Positions 33,665 through 41,828 of a DNA stretch of 64,000 nucleotides are shown in pieces (the stretch's first letter is position 1; every line of letters starts with the position of its first letter). A model generated the notes under the pieces. It ran no database searches and was not told the DNA's origin. It saw nothing but the letters and a program-made list of their open reading frames with translations. Where the stretch lies: contig JBOFLF010000067.1 in NCBI GenBank assembly GCA_051657715.1, forward strand, positions 58,433 through 122,432, read 5' to 3'. Origin of the DNA: JBOFBH01 sp051657715. Its GTDB lineage: Bacteria; Actinomycetota; Actinomycetes; Actinomycetales; Angustibacteraceae. The translations under genes and the position numbers were made by a program.

Positions 33665-35313
33665 CCCTCCTGGCCGCGGACCCGCAGCTCCTCGAGGACG
33701 GTCGCGGGCACGGGCGCGAGCATCGCGGGCGCCTGCGAGCCGTCCCACGCGGCACCGCCGACCAGCGCGTCCAGACGGTCGTCGCCGCACCGGCCGGCCG
33801 AGCGCCAGACGGCTCCCGCCCATCCTGGCAGCAGCGGCAGAGCCAGTAGCGCCAGCCCCCGCCTGGCCGACCGTGGGCACCCGCGGCCCGTCCCAGCCCG
33901 GACCGCGGACGCCCAGGCCACCAGGGCCTCGGCAGCGGCCGGAAGGTCGACATCCGGCACCTGCAGCGCGGTCTGCTGGCGGTGCAGCAGCTCACCGAGC
34001 AGGTCGCGAGCGCTCTCGTCCACGGTGTCCGGACGTGATCCTGGCGTGGCGGGGGCCACCGCCACGGTGAGCAGGCCGACATCCTGTGCCGACGTCTCGG
34101 CGACGTCGTCGATGCCCAGGTCGGTCTCGACCCGGCCTGGCCCCACGCGAGCCAGCGCGAGCCGCAGGGCGTCTGGCGACAGGCTCGCGTCCAGGGCATC
34201 GTTGACCCGGATCACGTGTCGACGGGAGGTGGAGAACTTCTGGCCGTCCAGGAGCATGAAGGCGTTCACCACGTACGCGTCGAACGGCTCGAAATCCACC
34301 CCGCGACCAGCGAGCGCGGTCAGTGCCAACCAGCCGAGCGCGCTGTCGATCCCCCCGGTGGCGACCGTGGTGATGCCCGACCCAGGGGCGAAAGGGTCCC
34401 TCCCGAGTCGCTGCCGAGCATGCTCGCCGAGCAGCCGGGTGGAGGCGTACTTGCCGGTGAGGTAGCTGGTGTGCACGGTTTCGGCGGGCAGAGGCGGCAA
34501 GCCGTCTTCGACGGGTAGTGGCGGCAAGCCGTCTTCGACGGCGGTGCTCCACGGGACGCCCCACCCCAGCGGGTAGCTGAGGCGGATCAGCCCGTGTTGT
34601 TCGCGGCGGTATCGGTCCACCAGCGCGCCGAGGCGGGGGTCGTCGCATCGGCCGGCGATCCCGGTGGCGGAGAACGCCTCGCCGGCGACGACGAACGCGG
34701 AGCGGACCGGCCGACGGGTGCCTTCGGCTCCGCCCCAGGGCACGTCCAGGTGCTCGGGTGACATCCAGCAGCCACAGGACTCGCAGACGTTCCCGGAGCC
34801 CTGGGCACCGCAGTGCTCGCAGGCACCGCTGACGAAGGCCGCGACCGCCCACGGCGGGCCGGGGGAGCGCCCTGGCAGGAGCCGCTCCGTTCGTACCCGG
34901 ATGCGGTCCGTTCGCGCCAATGCCGCGGTGACGTCGCGGCAGTGCGCTGCGTACCCGGGCAGCACCTCGTCCGTCTGCGGGTTGAGGAAGACCTCCTGCC
35001 GCAGGCTCAGCCCGGCCAGGGCACGGTGGGCACGATCGTGGTGCCGGGTGGCCACCACGCGCGGCTCTTCGCCCGATGTCACCGCCGCCAGCAGCACCCC
35101 GGTCTCCCAGGCGTCGGACGCGGTGGCGCAGCACACTCGCGCGCCGTGCAGCTCCAGGCAGCGGGCCGCCGCGTCGGAGCGCAGATACGGCCCGCCGACG
35201 TGCCCGAGGTGCAGTTCACCGTTGGGAGTCGGGTAACCGGCGAAGAAGAAGTACGCCGGGTCCACCGGGGATGCCTGGCGGATCCGGCCCAGCAGGCCGC
35301 CGACATCGATCAT
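33661..35313 (-). CDS. Methionyl-tRNA-synthetase-like hydrazine-forming enzyme
   Basis: A 550-residue class I synthetase-like protein. The HIGH motif is HLGH (35-38) and the KMSKS loop is altered to KFSTS (359-363). A zinc knuckle has two CxxC pairs within CEHCGAQGSGNVCESCG. It lacks the C-terminal tRNA-binding EMAP domain and has a short helical C-terminus. Together with a cupin, MetRS-like proteins make the N-N bond between N6-hydroxylysine and an amino acid (Spb40, and related enzymes of the formycin and pyrazomycin pathways). Those I know are cupin-MetRS fusions, whereas here the parts are separate. The start overlaps the cupin stop (ATGA). A 27-bp in-frame repeat encodes EDGLPPLPV twice. 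Confidence 0.88.
   Translation of the reverse strand: MIDVGGLLGRIRQASPVDPAYFFFAGYPTPNGELHLGHVGGPYLRSDAAARCLELHGARVCCATASDAWETGVLLAAVTSGEEPRVVATRHHDRAHRALAGLSLRQEVFLNPQTDEVLPGYAAHCRDVTAALARTDRIRVRTERLLPGRSPGPPWAVAAFVSGACEHCGAQGSGNVCESCGCWMSPEHLDVPWGGAEGTRRPVRSAFVVAGEAFSATGIAGRCDDPRLGALVDRYRREQHGLIRLSYPLGWGVPWSTAVEDGLPPLPVEDGLPPLPAETVHTSYLTGKYASTRLLGEHARQRLGRDPFAPGSGITTVATGGIDSALGWLALTALAGRGVDFEPFDAYVVNAFMLLDGQKFSTSRRHVIRVNDALDASLSPDALRLALARVGPGRVETDLGIDDVAETSAQDVGLLTVAVAPATPGSRPDTVDESARDLLGELLHRQQTALQVPDVDLPAAAEALVAWASAVRAGTGRGCPRSARRGLALLALPLLPGWAGAVWRSAGRCGDDRLDALVGGAAWDGSQAPAMLAPVPATVLEELRVRGQEG
34493..34541. repeat. In-frame 27-bp repeat in the MetRS-like gene
   Basis: GGCGGCAAGCCGTCTTCGAC recurs with a 27-base period (34493 and 34520), doubling a Pro/Leu-rich loop on the minus strand. 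Confidence 0.8.
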
Positions 35314-35702
35314 CGGACCGCTTCGCTCGGTCCGTGCCCGGGCCACCAGATGCTGAACAGCTCGATCCGCGTCCGGCCGTCGTTGTGCATGCGGTGCCGC
35401 ACCTGGCTCGGCATGAAGACCGCGTCCCCGGCCCGCACCGGCGTCGGCGTGTCGGCGCCGCGCAGCACCGTGCCGGTGCCGGACGCGACCAGCCAGACCT
35501 CCAGCACGTCGTGGACGTCCCACTCGCTCCACCCTCCCGGGTCCACCGCCCACGAGGACATCCGGAACGGCGGAGCCGAACCGTCGTCGCCGTGATGTGG
35601 GAGGAGGAGCTCGCGTACCGGCCCCGCCGGCAGGTCTTTGAGCACCGAGGTAGGCAGCACCGACCGCGGGTCCTGCCCAGGTAGGTCCTCGGCCGGTGTC
35701 AC
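35310..35702 (-). CDS. Small cupin protein, partner of the MetRS-like enzyme
   Basis: A 130-residue single-domain cupin. SEWDVHDVLEVWLVASGTGT is the first cupin motif (with H and E as likely metal ligands) and PSQVRHRMHNDG is the second. In the characterised hydrazine synthases the cupin domain is fused to the MetRS-like part and performs the rearrangement that forms N-N. The GTG start overlaps the stop of the N-hydroxylase gene (GTGA), and its own stop overlaps the start of the MetRS-like gene. The two proteins should therefore be made in equal amounts. Confidence 0.85.
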   Translation of the reverse strand: MTPAEDLPGQDPRSVLPTSVLKDLPAGPVRELLLPHHGDDGSAPPFRMSSWAVDPGGWSEWDVHDVLEVWLVASGTGTVLRGADTPTPVRAGDAVFMPSQVRHRMHNDGRTRIELFSIWWPGHGPSEAVR

Positions 35703-37156
35703 GACAGCACCTCCTCGGCCGGCTCGACGGCGCCCACGTCCATGGCCGGCTCGACGGCGCCCACGTCCACGGTCGGCTCGACGGCGCCCACGTCCACGGT
35801 CGGCAGGCCACCGGAGGCGGCCGGTTCGGCGGCGAGGTCCAGCGTCACCTGACCGCCGCGGTCGGCCGGTTCGGCGTCGCTCAGCACGTCGTACGACAAC
35901 AGCGGATCGATGCCGCGGGCGATCACCGCTGCTCGCCAGGCCAGCAGGCTGAGGTTGGGGTCCGGCACCCCGAAGGCGTGCCGGGCGAGGTTCTGCACGT
36001 AGATCCGCCGATCATCAGGGCCGTCCCACTCGATCGAGAAGTCCTGGCGGACGACCGGCAGGCCGTCGTCGAGGGCGAGCCGGTCGCGCAGGCCGTCCAG
36101 CGCTGGCGGGAGCCGCTGCTCGTACCCGGTGGCGCAGACGACGTAGTCGGTCCGGGTCCGGGTGGTCGAGCCGGTGCGCACCGACCGCCAGGTGAGCAGC
36201 GCACCAGCTCCGTCGTCCTCGGCGGCCACGAGCTCCTGGGCCGGCAGCTGGTGCAGCGCCGGCCCCGGCTGGACGCCGTTGCGGATGTCGTAGTCCAGCG
36301 CGTAGACGCGCTCCAGCAGGCTGGTCGAGATGCCGTCGCTCGCGAGCCGCTGCTCGGCGAGGAGTTGGCTGCGCACCTGAGGTGGTTGGTCGAAGAAGTG
36401 GCGGCTGTGTTCCGGCGTGAAGAAATCCTCCACGAACGGGCTCTCGTCCAGGGGCAGGAACGTCGTCCGCCGCGTCGCCCAGGTCAGGTGGCGTGGTCCG
36501 TGCGGCATCGCCAGCAGATGGGCCACCACCTCCGCGCCGCTCTGCCCGCCCCCGACCACGGTGATGTGGCCCCGGCAGCGGCGCGCCGGTGAGCGGACGA
36601 ACGTGCTGGCATGCGAGATGCGCGCCGAGTTGGTCCGGGCCAGGCACGACGGCAGGCGTGGGGCGACACCGGCGGCGATCACCAGGTTGCGGCCATGCAG
36701 CTCGCCGCAGTCGGCGCTCACGACGAAGCGGTCCTGCCAGTCCACCGAGTGCACGTCCACCCCGAGCCGGACGCTCGGCAGCCGACCAGCCACCCATCCG
36801 CAATACTCCTCGAACTCCTTGCGACGCAGGCGGTGCCGCCGGGTGGCCAAGAGCCGATAGAGCCGTCGGCGGTTCACCGCGAAGGCCAGGTAGGAGTAGG
36901 GGTTCGTCGGGTCTACCGGAGTCACCAGGTCCTTGAGGAAGTGCACCTGCATCTCAGCGTCCGGGAGCATCAGCCCGGGGTGCCATCGGAACACCCGGTT
37001 GCGCTCGAGGAACACGTCGTCCGCCGCCCCTGCCGAGGGTGAGAGCAGGGCAGCCAGGCTGAGGTTCGCCGGGCCTGCGCCGATGCCGATCGTGCGGTGC
37101 TCGCGGTGGGCCATGTCGCCGATCGCTGGCCGCGGTGGTGTGCCCATGCTGCTCAC
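35699..37156 (-). CDS. FAD-dependent lysine/ornithine N-hydroxylase
   Basis: A 485-residue N-hydroxylating monooxygenase. The FAD site is GIGAGPANLSLA (from residue 24). ITVVGGGQSGAE (about 200) is the NADPH site and ATGYE (about 342) is the conserved C-terminal FAD/substrate motif. HPGLMLPDAEMQVHFLKDLV is typical of the lysine/ornithine family. I infer N6-hydroxylysine as product from the cupin/MetRS neighbours. The GTG at 37156 has GGGAGG upstream and overlaps the preceding stop. The C-terminus carries three 27-bp repeats encoding VDVGAVEP units. Confidence 0.92.
   Translation of the reverse strand: MSSMGTPPRPAIGDMAHREHRTIGIGAGPANLSLAALLSPSAGAADDVFLERNRVFRWHPGLMLPDAEMQVHFLKDLVTPVDPTNPYSYLAFAVNRRRLYRLLATRRHRLRRKEFEEYCGWVAGRLPSVRLGVDVHSVDWQDRFVVSADCGELHGRNLVIAAGVAPRLPSCLARTNSARISHASTFVRSPARRCRGHITVVGGGQSGAEVVAHLLAMPHGPRHLTWATRRTTFLPLDESPFVEDFFTPEHSRHFFDQPPQVRSQLLAEQRLASDGISTSLLERVYALDYDIRNGVQPGPALHQLPAQELVAAEDDGAGALLTWRSVRTGSTTRTRTDYVVCATGYEQRLPPALDGLRDRLALDDGLPVVRQDFSIEWDGPDDRRIYVQNLARHAFGVPDPNLSLLAWRAAVIARGIDPLLSYDVLSDAEPADRGGQVTLDLAAEPAASGGLPTVDVGAVEPTVDVGAVEPAMDVGAVEPAEEVLS
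35721..35801. repeat. In-frame 27-bp tandem repeats at the 3' end of the N-hydroxylase gene
   Basis: Three units of 27 bases (35721-35747, 35748-35774, 35775-35801) each begin GGCTCGACGGCGCCCACGTC. The last two units are identical. They add an acidic, flexible tail outside the conserved enzyme. Confidence 0.9.
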
Positions 37157-38283
37157 GAGACCTCCCTGGTGGTGTCCGCCCAGTGGGCGCCGAACTGCTG
37201 CAACGCGGTCACCAGCTCGCCCAGCGCGGCACCGGTGAACAGCTCGTCGGGCCGCACCCACCCCCCGGGTGTCTTCTCGACGGCGCGCAGCGCCTGCACG
37301 GCTGGCACAGCTGTCAACGTGGCGAGCCCACTGGCCAGCGGCGTGTCCGCAGCTGCGCAGTGCACGTGCACGTCGCGGTGGACTCGTCGGCCGTCCCGGT
37401 TACCGACGGCTCGCACCAGCAGGTGCGTGATCTCGGCCTGATCCGGGCGGCGGCGCACCACCTCCCCGAGGACCCGGTCGACCACCTGCTTGGGCGTCAC
37501 CCAGGCGTCCCCAACATCCACTGGGTGCTCGGCCAGCAGGCCGGCGTCCGCCAGTGTGCGGACCGCGGCGGCGAACCCCGGCCAGCGCACGGTGCGCTGG
37601 TGCACGTGCGCCTGCCGCAGGCCGGGGATCGAGTCGAGCCAGGGCACCATCCCGTCGTGATACGACTCCAACGGCGGCATCCCGGGAACGGATGCCGCGC
37701 GCACGTCGCTGAAGCGGCGCTCGACCCGGATGCGCCCGCGGCTCAGCCGAAACGCCTGGCGCTGGCCGAACGGGAGCTCGCTGACGCTGAAGAGCGCGGT
37801 GTAGGGAAACCCCTCCGGCGGCTGGGTGGTCAACCCCCCGCAGAGCACTTCGGCGTCCTCGAGCGGGTCCAGGCCGCCGGCCACGTGCCGCAGCACGATC
37901 TCGGTGAGGCCCGGCTCCAACCCGATGGGGGTCACAGCCGGCCCAGCGCGGTCGACCACTGCCTGCGGCACCGGTCGCGCAGGATCAAGGGGCGGGCGGG
38001 TGATGCTCACCACCGGAATCGGCAGGTCGACCGTTCCGGCGAAGACCGCCGCGTTGACGGGCCAGGGTGCGGCTATCAGCACCGCGTCACACGCGGCGAC
38101 GAACTCGCCCCAATTATCAGTGGTGTGAACGGACGCGACCGCGCCACCGACCGCGGCTGCCAGCTGGTCTCGCCGATCCGCGCACGAATCCACCAGCACC
38201 AGCCCACCGGGCCGCAGCAGCCGCACGGCCGCGCGCCCGAGTGCGGACCCCATCGAGCCGCAGCCGATGACCATCAACGTCAT
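37153..38283 (-). CDS. Saccharopine-dehydrogenase-like oxidoreductase
   Basis: A 376-residue protein. A Rossmann domain starts MTLMVIGCGSMGSALGR, and a saccharopine-reductase-like substrate domain follows (IGLEPGLTEIVLRHVAGGLD, then VLCGGLTTQPPEGFPYTALF). Saccharopine dehydrogenases cleave a secondary amine formed on the epsilon nitrogen of lysine. The product expected from cupin/MetRS chemistry is an aza-analogue of saccharopine. I infer that this enzyme splits off aminoadipate semialdehyde and leaves the hydrazino acid. The ATG at 38283 is chosen because the Rossmann fold starts there. It is the first gene of the hydrazine operon. Confidence 0.82.
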   Translation of the reverse strand: MTLMVIGCGSMGSALGRAAVRLLRPGGLVLVDSCADRRDQLAAAVGGAVASVHTTDNWGEFVAACDAVLIAAPWPVNAAVFAGTVDLPIPVVSITRPPLDPARPVPQAVVDRAGPAVTPIGLEPGLTEIVLRHVAGGLDPLEDAEVLCGGLTTQPPEGFPYTALFSVSELPFGQRQAFRLSRGRIRVERRFSDVRAASVPGMPPLESYHDGMVPWLDSIPGLRQAHVHQRTVRWPGFAAAVRTLADAGLLAEHPVDVGDAWVTPKQVVDRVLGEVVRRRPDQAEITHLLVRAVGNRDGRRVHRDVHVHCAAADTPLASGLATLTAVPAVQALRAVEKTPGGWVRPDELFTGAALGELVTALQQFGAHWADTTREVS

Positions 38284-38411
38284 CCGCGCGGCCCCCGCTG
38301 ATCCCTTCCAGGCATGCGGACGAGACTTCGCTTCACGGCCCCTCCCCACCGTTTGCGCGCTCCGGCTCTCGTCATCGGATCCCAGAGGCGCAAACCCTAC
38401 GATCTATGACC

Positions 38412-38428
38412 CTTGAGGCAAACTCAAG
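38412..38428. promoter_or_regulatory. Dyad CTTGAG-N5-CTCAAG upstream of the hydrazine operon
   Basis: A perfect 6-bp inverted repeat with 5-base spacing lies in the AT-richer gap between the hydrazine operon and the divergent tandem-GNAT gene. It is about 130 bases before the first ATG of the operon. It could be an operator. The region also has the direct repeat CATCAG near 38503 and 38512. Confidence 0.45.
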
Positions 38429-38569
38429 AGAAATACTCAGAGAATTCATGACGGATCAGCTCCACTGAACAGCAGAAGGCACGATCACCCGTCCTGATAC
38501 ATCAGCTTCATCAGATGCCCTTGATAAACAGGTGCGGACCGGGTTCCGCGGCTGGCAAGCTCGGGTGTC

Positions 38570-39592
38570 GTGGCTGAGCTGGAGATCGTGTCGTTCGACC
38601 CGCTGACCGACGACGTCCTGCTGCGGCAGACGGTCGAGGTAGCAGCCGGGGTGGCCCGGGACGCGTGGGGGGAGCTGGCCTCCCCGTGGACGGTGGACGA
38701 GGTCCGCGGTCGACAGCAAGAGGTACGCGCGTCGCGCGTCGAGCACCTGGCGGCTCGGTTGGACGGCCAGGTGGTCGGCATGGCGAGCATCGACTTCCCG
38801 TTGCGGGACAACCTGCACCTGACGCAGGCGGAGCTGGCCGTCGCCACGGCGCACCGCCGCGCTGGCGTGGGGTCCGCGTTGCTGGCCGCCGTCGAGCGAC
38901 GCACCCGCGAGGATCGACGCTCGGTGGTGGCGGTCGAGGCGGACTACCGCACCGGGCACCTGCGCACTGACGCCCCGTTCGCCGCCCGGCACGGGTATGC
39001 CGCGGCCCTGGTCAGCCTGCGCAGCGACCTGGAGCTGCCCGACGGCTCGCTGGATGACCTGCTCCGCGACGTCGAGGCGGACACCGCCCGGTACGCCGCC
39101 GGCTATCGGGCGGTGACGTGGGAGGGCGCCGTCCCGGATAGGTGGGTGGATCAGCTGGCCCGGCTGAACGCCCGGATGACCATCGACGCGCCACTCGGCG
39201 ACCTGGCGCTCGAACCCGAGGTGTGGGACGCGGACCGGGTCCGGGACGTCGAGCGGATCACCCAGGCGCAGGGGCGTCGGACAATCGGTGTCCTCGTCGT
39301 GCACGAGGACACCGAGGAGGCGGCCGGCTTCAGCGTCCTGTCGCTGCCGGCGCACGACCTGGCGTTGGCCTTCCAGTGGGACACCCTGGTGCTGCGCGAG
39401 CACCGCGGCCGTCGGCTCGGCCAGCTGCTCAAGACCGCGAACCTGCGGGCGCTGCGCGCGAGTGCCCCGGCGGTGCGCCGGGTGGTCACCTGGAACGCGG
39501 AGTCCAACGAGCCGATGCTGCGGGTCAACCGAGCCTTGGGCTTCCGCGTCGTCGGCGTCGACACCGAGTGGCAGAAGCAGCTCGACACCTGA
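38570..39592 (+). CDS. Tandem GNAT acetyltransferase
   Basis: A 340-residue protein with two GNAT domains. The first (about 1-155) has ELAVATAHRRAGVGSALLAA. The second (about 175-340) has TLVLREHRGRRLGQLLKTAN and ends VNRALGFRVVGVDTEWQKQL. This resembles actinobacterial tandem GNATs such as mycothiol synthase and its relatives. It may be the edge of the biosynthetic cluster or an unrelated neighbour. It is divergent from the hydrazine operon and could provide self-protection by acetylation, which is inference. Confidence 0.83.
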   Translation: MAELEIVSFDPLTDDVLLRQTVEVAAGVARDAWGELASPWTVDEVRGRQQEVRASRVEHLAARLDGQVVGMASIDFPLRDNLHLTQAELAVATAHRRAGVGSALLAAVERRTREDRRSVVAVEADYRTGHLRTDAPFAARHGYAAALVSLRSDLELPDGSLDDLLRDVEADTARYAAGYRAVTWEGAVPDRWVDQLARLNARMTIDAPLGDLALEPEVWDADRVRDVERITQAQGRRTIGVLVVHEDTEEAAGFSVLSLPAHDLALAFQWDTLVLREHRGRRLGQLLKTANLRALRASAPAVRRVVTWNAESNEPMLRVNRALGFRVVGVDTEWQKQLDT

Positions 39593-39763
39593 CCTGCGTC
39601 TGGACCGGTGCAGGGGAGGGGTTGGCGCAGGCACCGGTCGCAGACAGCGGCTCGTGCGCAGGTTTCTGGCGGTGCCCGGGCAACCTCGTCGCGGTGTGGG
39701 GCGACTAGGGGGTGTCACACGGGCGGGCACACAGCCCGTCATCCCGATCGAAGGGGAGAAACC

Positions 39764-41557
39764 ATGTTGACACCACGACCCTCCATCGTCGCAGCGACGG
39801 CTCGCCATCCGGCCGGTTCGACGAGGCTGGTGGCGTGGGTGGCGGCCTGCGCCACCGCCGTCACCTTGCTGATCGCCGCGCCCGCCGGACCGGCCAGGGC
39901 GCTACCGGTACCCCAGATCTGCACCGGTACCTGGAACATCGCCCAGGGGACGGCCTGGGGGACGATCGGCGAGATGATCTCGGGCCGGAACCTCACCGCC
40001 TTCGCGGTCCAGGAGATCGGCACCACGCTGCCACCGGGTGCCCGGGAGGTGTCCGGAACCCCCAATGGCAGGCAACCGGTCCTCGAGTACAGCTGGGCGC
40101 ACAACGGCGAACAGTTCTACCTTTACCTCGCCACGGGGAACATCAACCGCGCCGGGGCGCTGAGGGTGGGGATCGTGACCCGCCAGCGGGCGGACAACGT
40201 CCGCTACGTCGCAGACCCCGGTACCGGCGGTCAGACCGGCCCCGACGCCCTCCCCACCAACCCCGGTGACATCCGCCCCGCCGTGGGTGTGCACCTGGGC
40301 GGGCGCTGGTTCTTCTCGGTACACGCCGGGAACCAGCAGGGGGCGGTGCCGATCGCGATGGTGAACCGGATCCAATCCTGGTATCCGGGCGCTGACATCA
40401 TGGGCGACTTCAACGAGGCTCCCGCGACGTTCTATCCCCGGAGCATCGCACCCCAGCACCACACCTGGTCGGCGCGCACCGCCGACGGGCGCAGCGGCCA
40501 ATACGGCCCCTCGGTCCTCGACTACCTGGTGGTCGACAGTCTCCCGGATGAACGCGCAGCGCAGGCCGTGACCAACATCGCCGGCGCCGGGACGCCCGCC
40601 TACCCCTCGGACCACTACCCGGTCATCTTCGGTCCGCCGGACGAGAACGGGTTCATCACCTGCCTGTCGGACCCCTCCGAGCGGCTCGCCACGGCCACCT
40701 CGACGTTGACGGCGCTGGCCAAGGCGATAGGTGCCAAGTACTCGTATTTCGCGTTCACCTCCGGAGGACTCACGACCCGCTATCGGGTCCCCACGTCGGC
40801 AGGGGTCTGCGGCCAGATCCTGACTCTGGATGATGCCGGGAACCAGAACGGGTTCGCGTTGCAGGCCCACAAGGGCCAGCGGGACGCGAACGTCGTCTCG
40901 GGCAAGAGCGACTCCACGAATACCGCCCAGCAGTGGAAGCCCGAGTTCAATACCGACGGTACGGTCTCCTACCGCAGCTGCGCCAACAACCAGCTCCTCA
41001 CCGCTGACACCTCGCGGGCGACGACCAGGGACGACAGCGACGCGCTGCCGTCCGGGCAGGACTTCACCACCATCGTCTACCCCGACAGCAGCGTCGCGCT
41101 CAGCACCGCGTCGGCCTTCCATGCACAGGTGAACGCCCTCCCCAAGGCGTCGGGCGCGAAGTACTCCTACTTCGGGTTCGGCGGGAGTGGGGCCACGGCC
41201 TACTCGATGCTGGAGGTGGCGGCATGCCCTACCAGCGACAGCTGCATACCGGGGGTCCCCGTCTACCAGATCCTGCCCGAGACCTCGACGGGTGAGCCGA
41301 ACGGGTTCGCGTTGCAGGCCCACGAGGGCCAGCCTGACGCGAACGTGGTCTCCGGCGCGAGCAGCCCCGAGAACCGCGCTCAGCAGTGGCAGCCGGTGTA
41401 CAACACGAATGGCACCACGTCGTACCGGAACGTCGCCAACGGGCAGTTCCTGACCCGGCCTGGCACCGTCGGGAGCACGCTGTTCCTGACTACTAGGGCC
41501 GGGATCCGCGGCGTACCGCAGCAGGCGCAGATGTTCCTCGGTGCCGCCGTCTCCTAA
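39764..41557 (+). CDS. Secreted CdtB-like nuclease with two lectin-like repeats
   Basis: A 597-residue protein. A Sec signal peptide ends near residue 47 (VTLLIAAPAGPARA). Residues 50-295 match the DNase I-like fold of cytolethal distending toxin subunit B: TWNIAQG, AVQEIG (E84), RPAVGVHLGGRWFFSVHA (H187), GDFNEAP (D215, N217), SVLDYLVV and SDHYPV (D283, H284). Residues 300-597 hold two similar beta-trefoil-like repeats with NGFALQAH and AQQW motifs, as in ricin-type lectins. CdtB cuts DNA in target cells. No CdtA, CdtC or pertussis-type partner genes are adjacent. The ATG has GGGGAG eight bases upstream. Confidence 0.87.
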   Translation: MLTPRPSIVAATARHPAGSTRLVAWVAACATAVTLLIAAPAGPARALPVPQICTGTWNIAQGTAWGTIGEMISGRNLTAFAVQEIGTTLPPGAREVSGTPNGRQPVLEYSWAHNGEQFYLYLATGNINRAGALRVGIVTRQRADNVRYVADPGTGGQTGPDALPTNPGDIRPAVGVHLGGRWFFSVHAGNQQGAVPIAMVNRIQSWYPGADIMGDFNEAPATFYPRSIAPQHHTWSARTADGRSGQYGPSVLDYLVVDSLPDERAAQAVTNIAGAGTPAYPSDHYPVIFGPPDENGFITCLSDPSERLATATSTLTALAKAIGAKYSYFAFTSGGLTTRYRVPTSAGVCGQILTLDDAGNQNGFALQAHKGQRDANVVSGKSDSTNTAQQWKPEFNTDGTVSYRSCANNQLLTADTSRATTRDDSDALPSGQDFTTIVYPDSSVALSTASAFHAQVNALPKASGAKYSYFGFGGSGATAYSMLEVAACPTSDSCIPGVPVYQILPETSTGEPNGFALQAHEGQPDANVVSGASSPENRAQQWQPVYNTNGTTSYRNVANGQFLTRPGTVGSTLFLTTRAGIRGVPQQAQMFLGAAVS

Positions 41558-41594
41558 CGAGCCGGACACCGGTGCGTCGCGCCCACGTCCAGCG

Positions 41595-41633
41595 GCACGA
41601 CGGCTGCCCCCTCACCCGGGGCGGCCGTCGTGC
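41595..41633 (+). terminator. Long hairpin terminator after the CdtB-like gene
   Basis: The arms 41595-41610 and 41618-41633 pair over 16 positions with one T-G pair, leaving a 7-base loop. There is no T-run, as is common in high-GC actinobacteria. It lies 38 bases after the stop codon. Confidence 0.7.
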
Positions 41634-41828
41634 GGGTCGGAGCGACCTTGCTGGCCCTGGCCACCACGTCCCGCAATGAGGAGGTTTCCGTTGGCCAGCA
41701 TGGTCCTCGCACCTGCCCCGGGGTGGCCGACCGGGTGCTGTCCAGTGCCTGTCTACGGGCCTGCGCCCGGCCCGGCGCAGCGCGCCAACGGTTGGACCTC
41801 ACGACGGCGCACCGGTAGACCAGAGCCC

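Noticed and set aside
33661..35313. MetRS-like gene as an ordinary second methionyl-tRNA synthetase
   Set aside because: The KMSKS loop is altered, the C-terminal part is short, and the gene overlaps a cupin and follows an N-hydroxylase. This is the context of hydrazine synthases. A resistance-type MetRS remains a minor alternative.
35721..35801. The 27-bp repeats as regulatory binding sites
   Set aside because: They are in frame at the end of the N-hydroxylase gene and simply lengthen a flexible tail.
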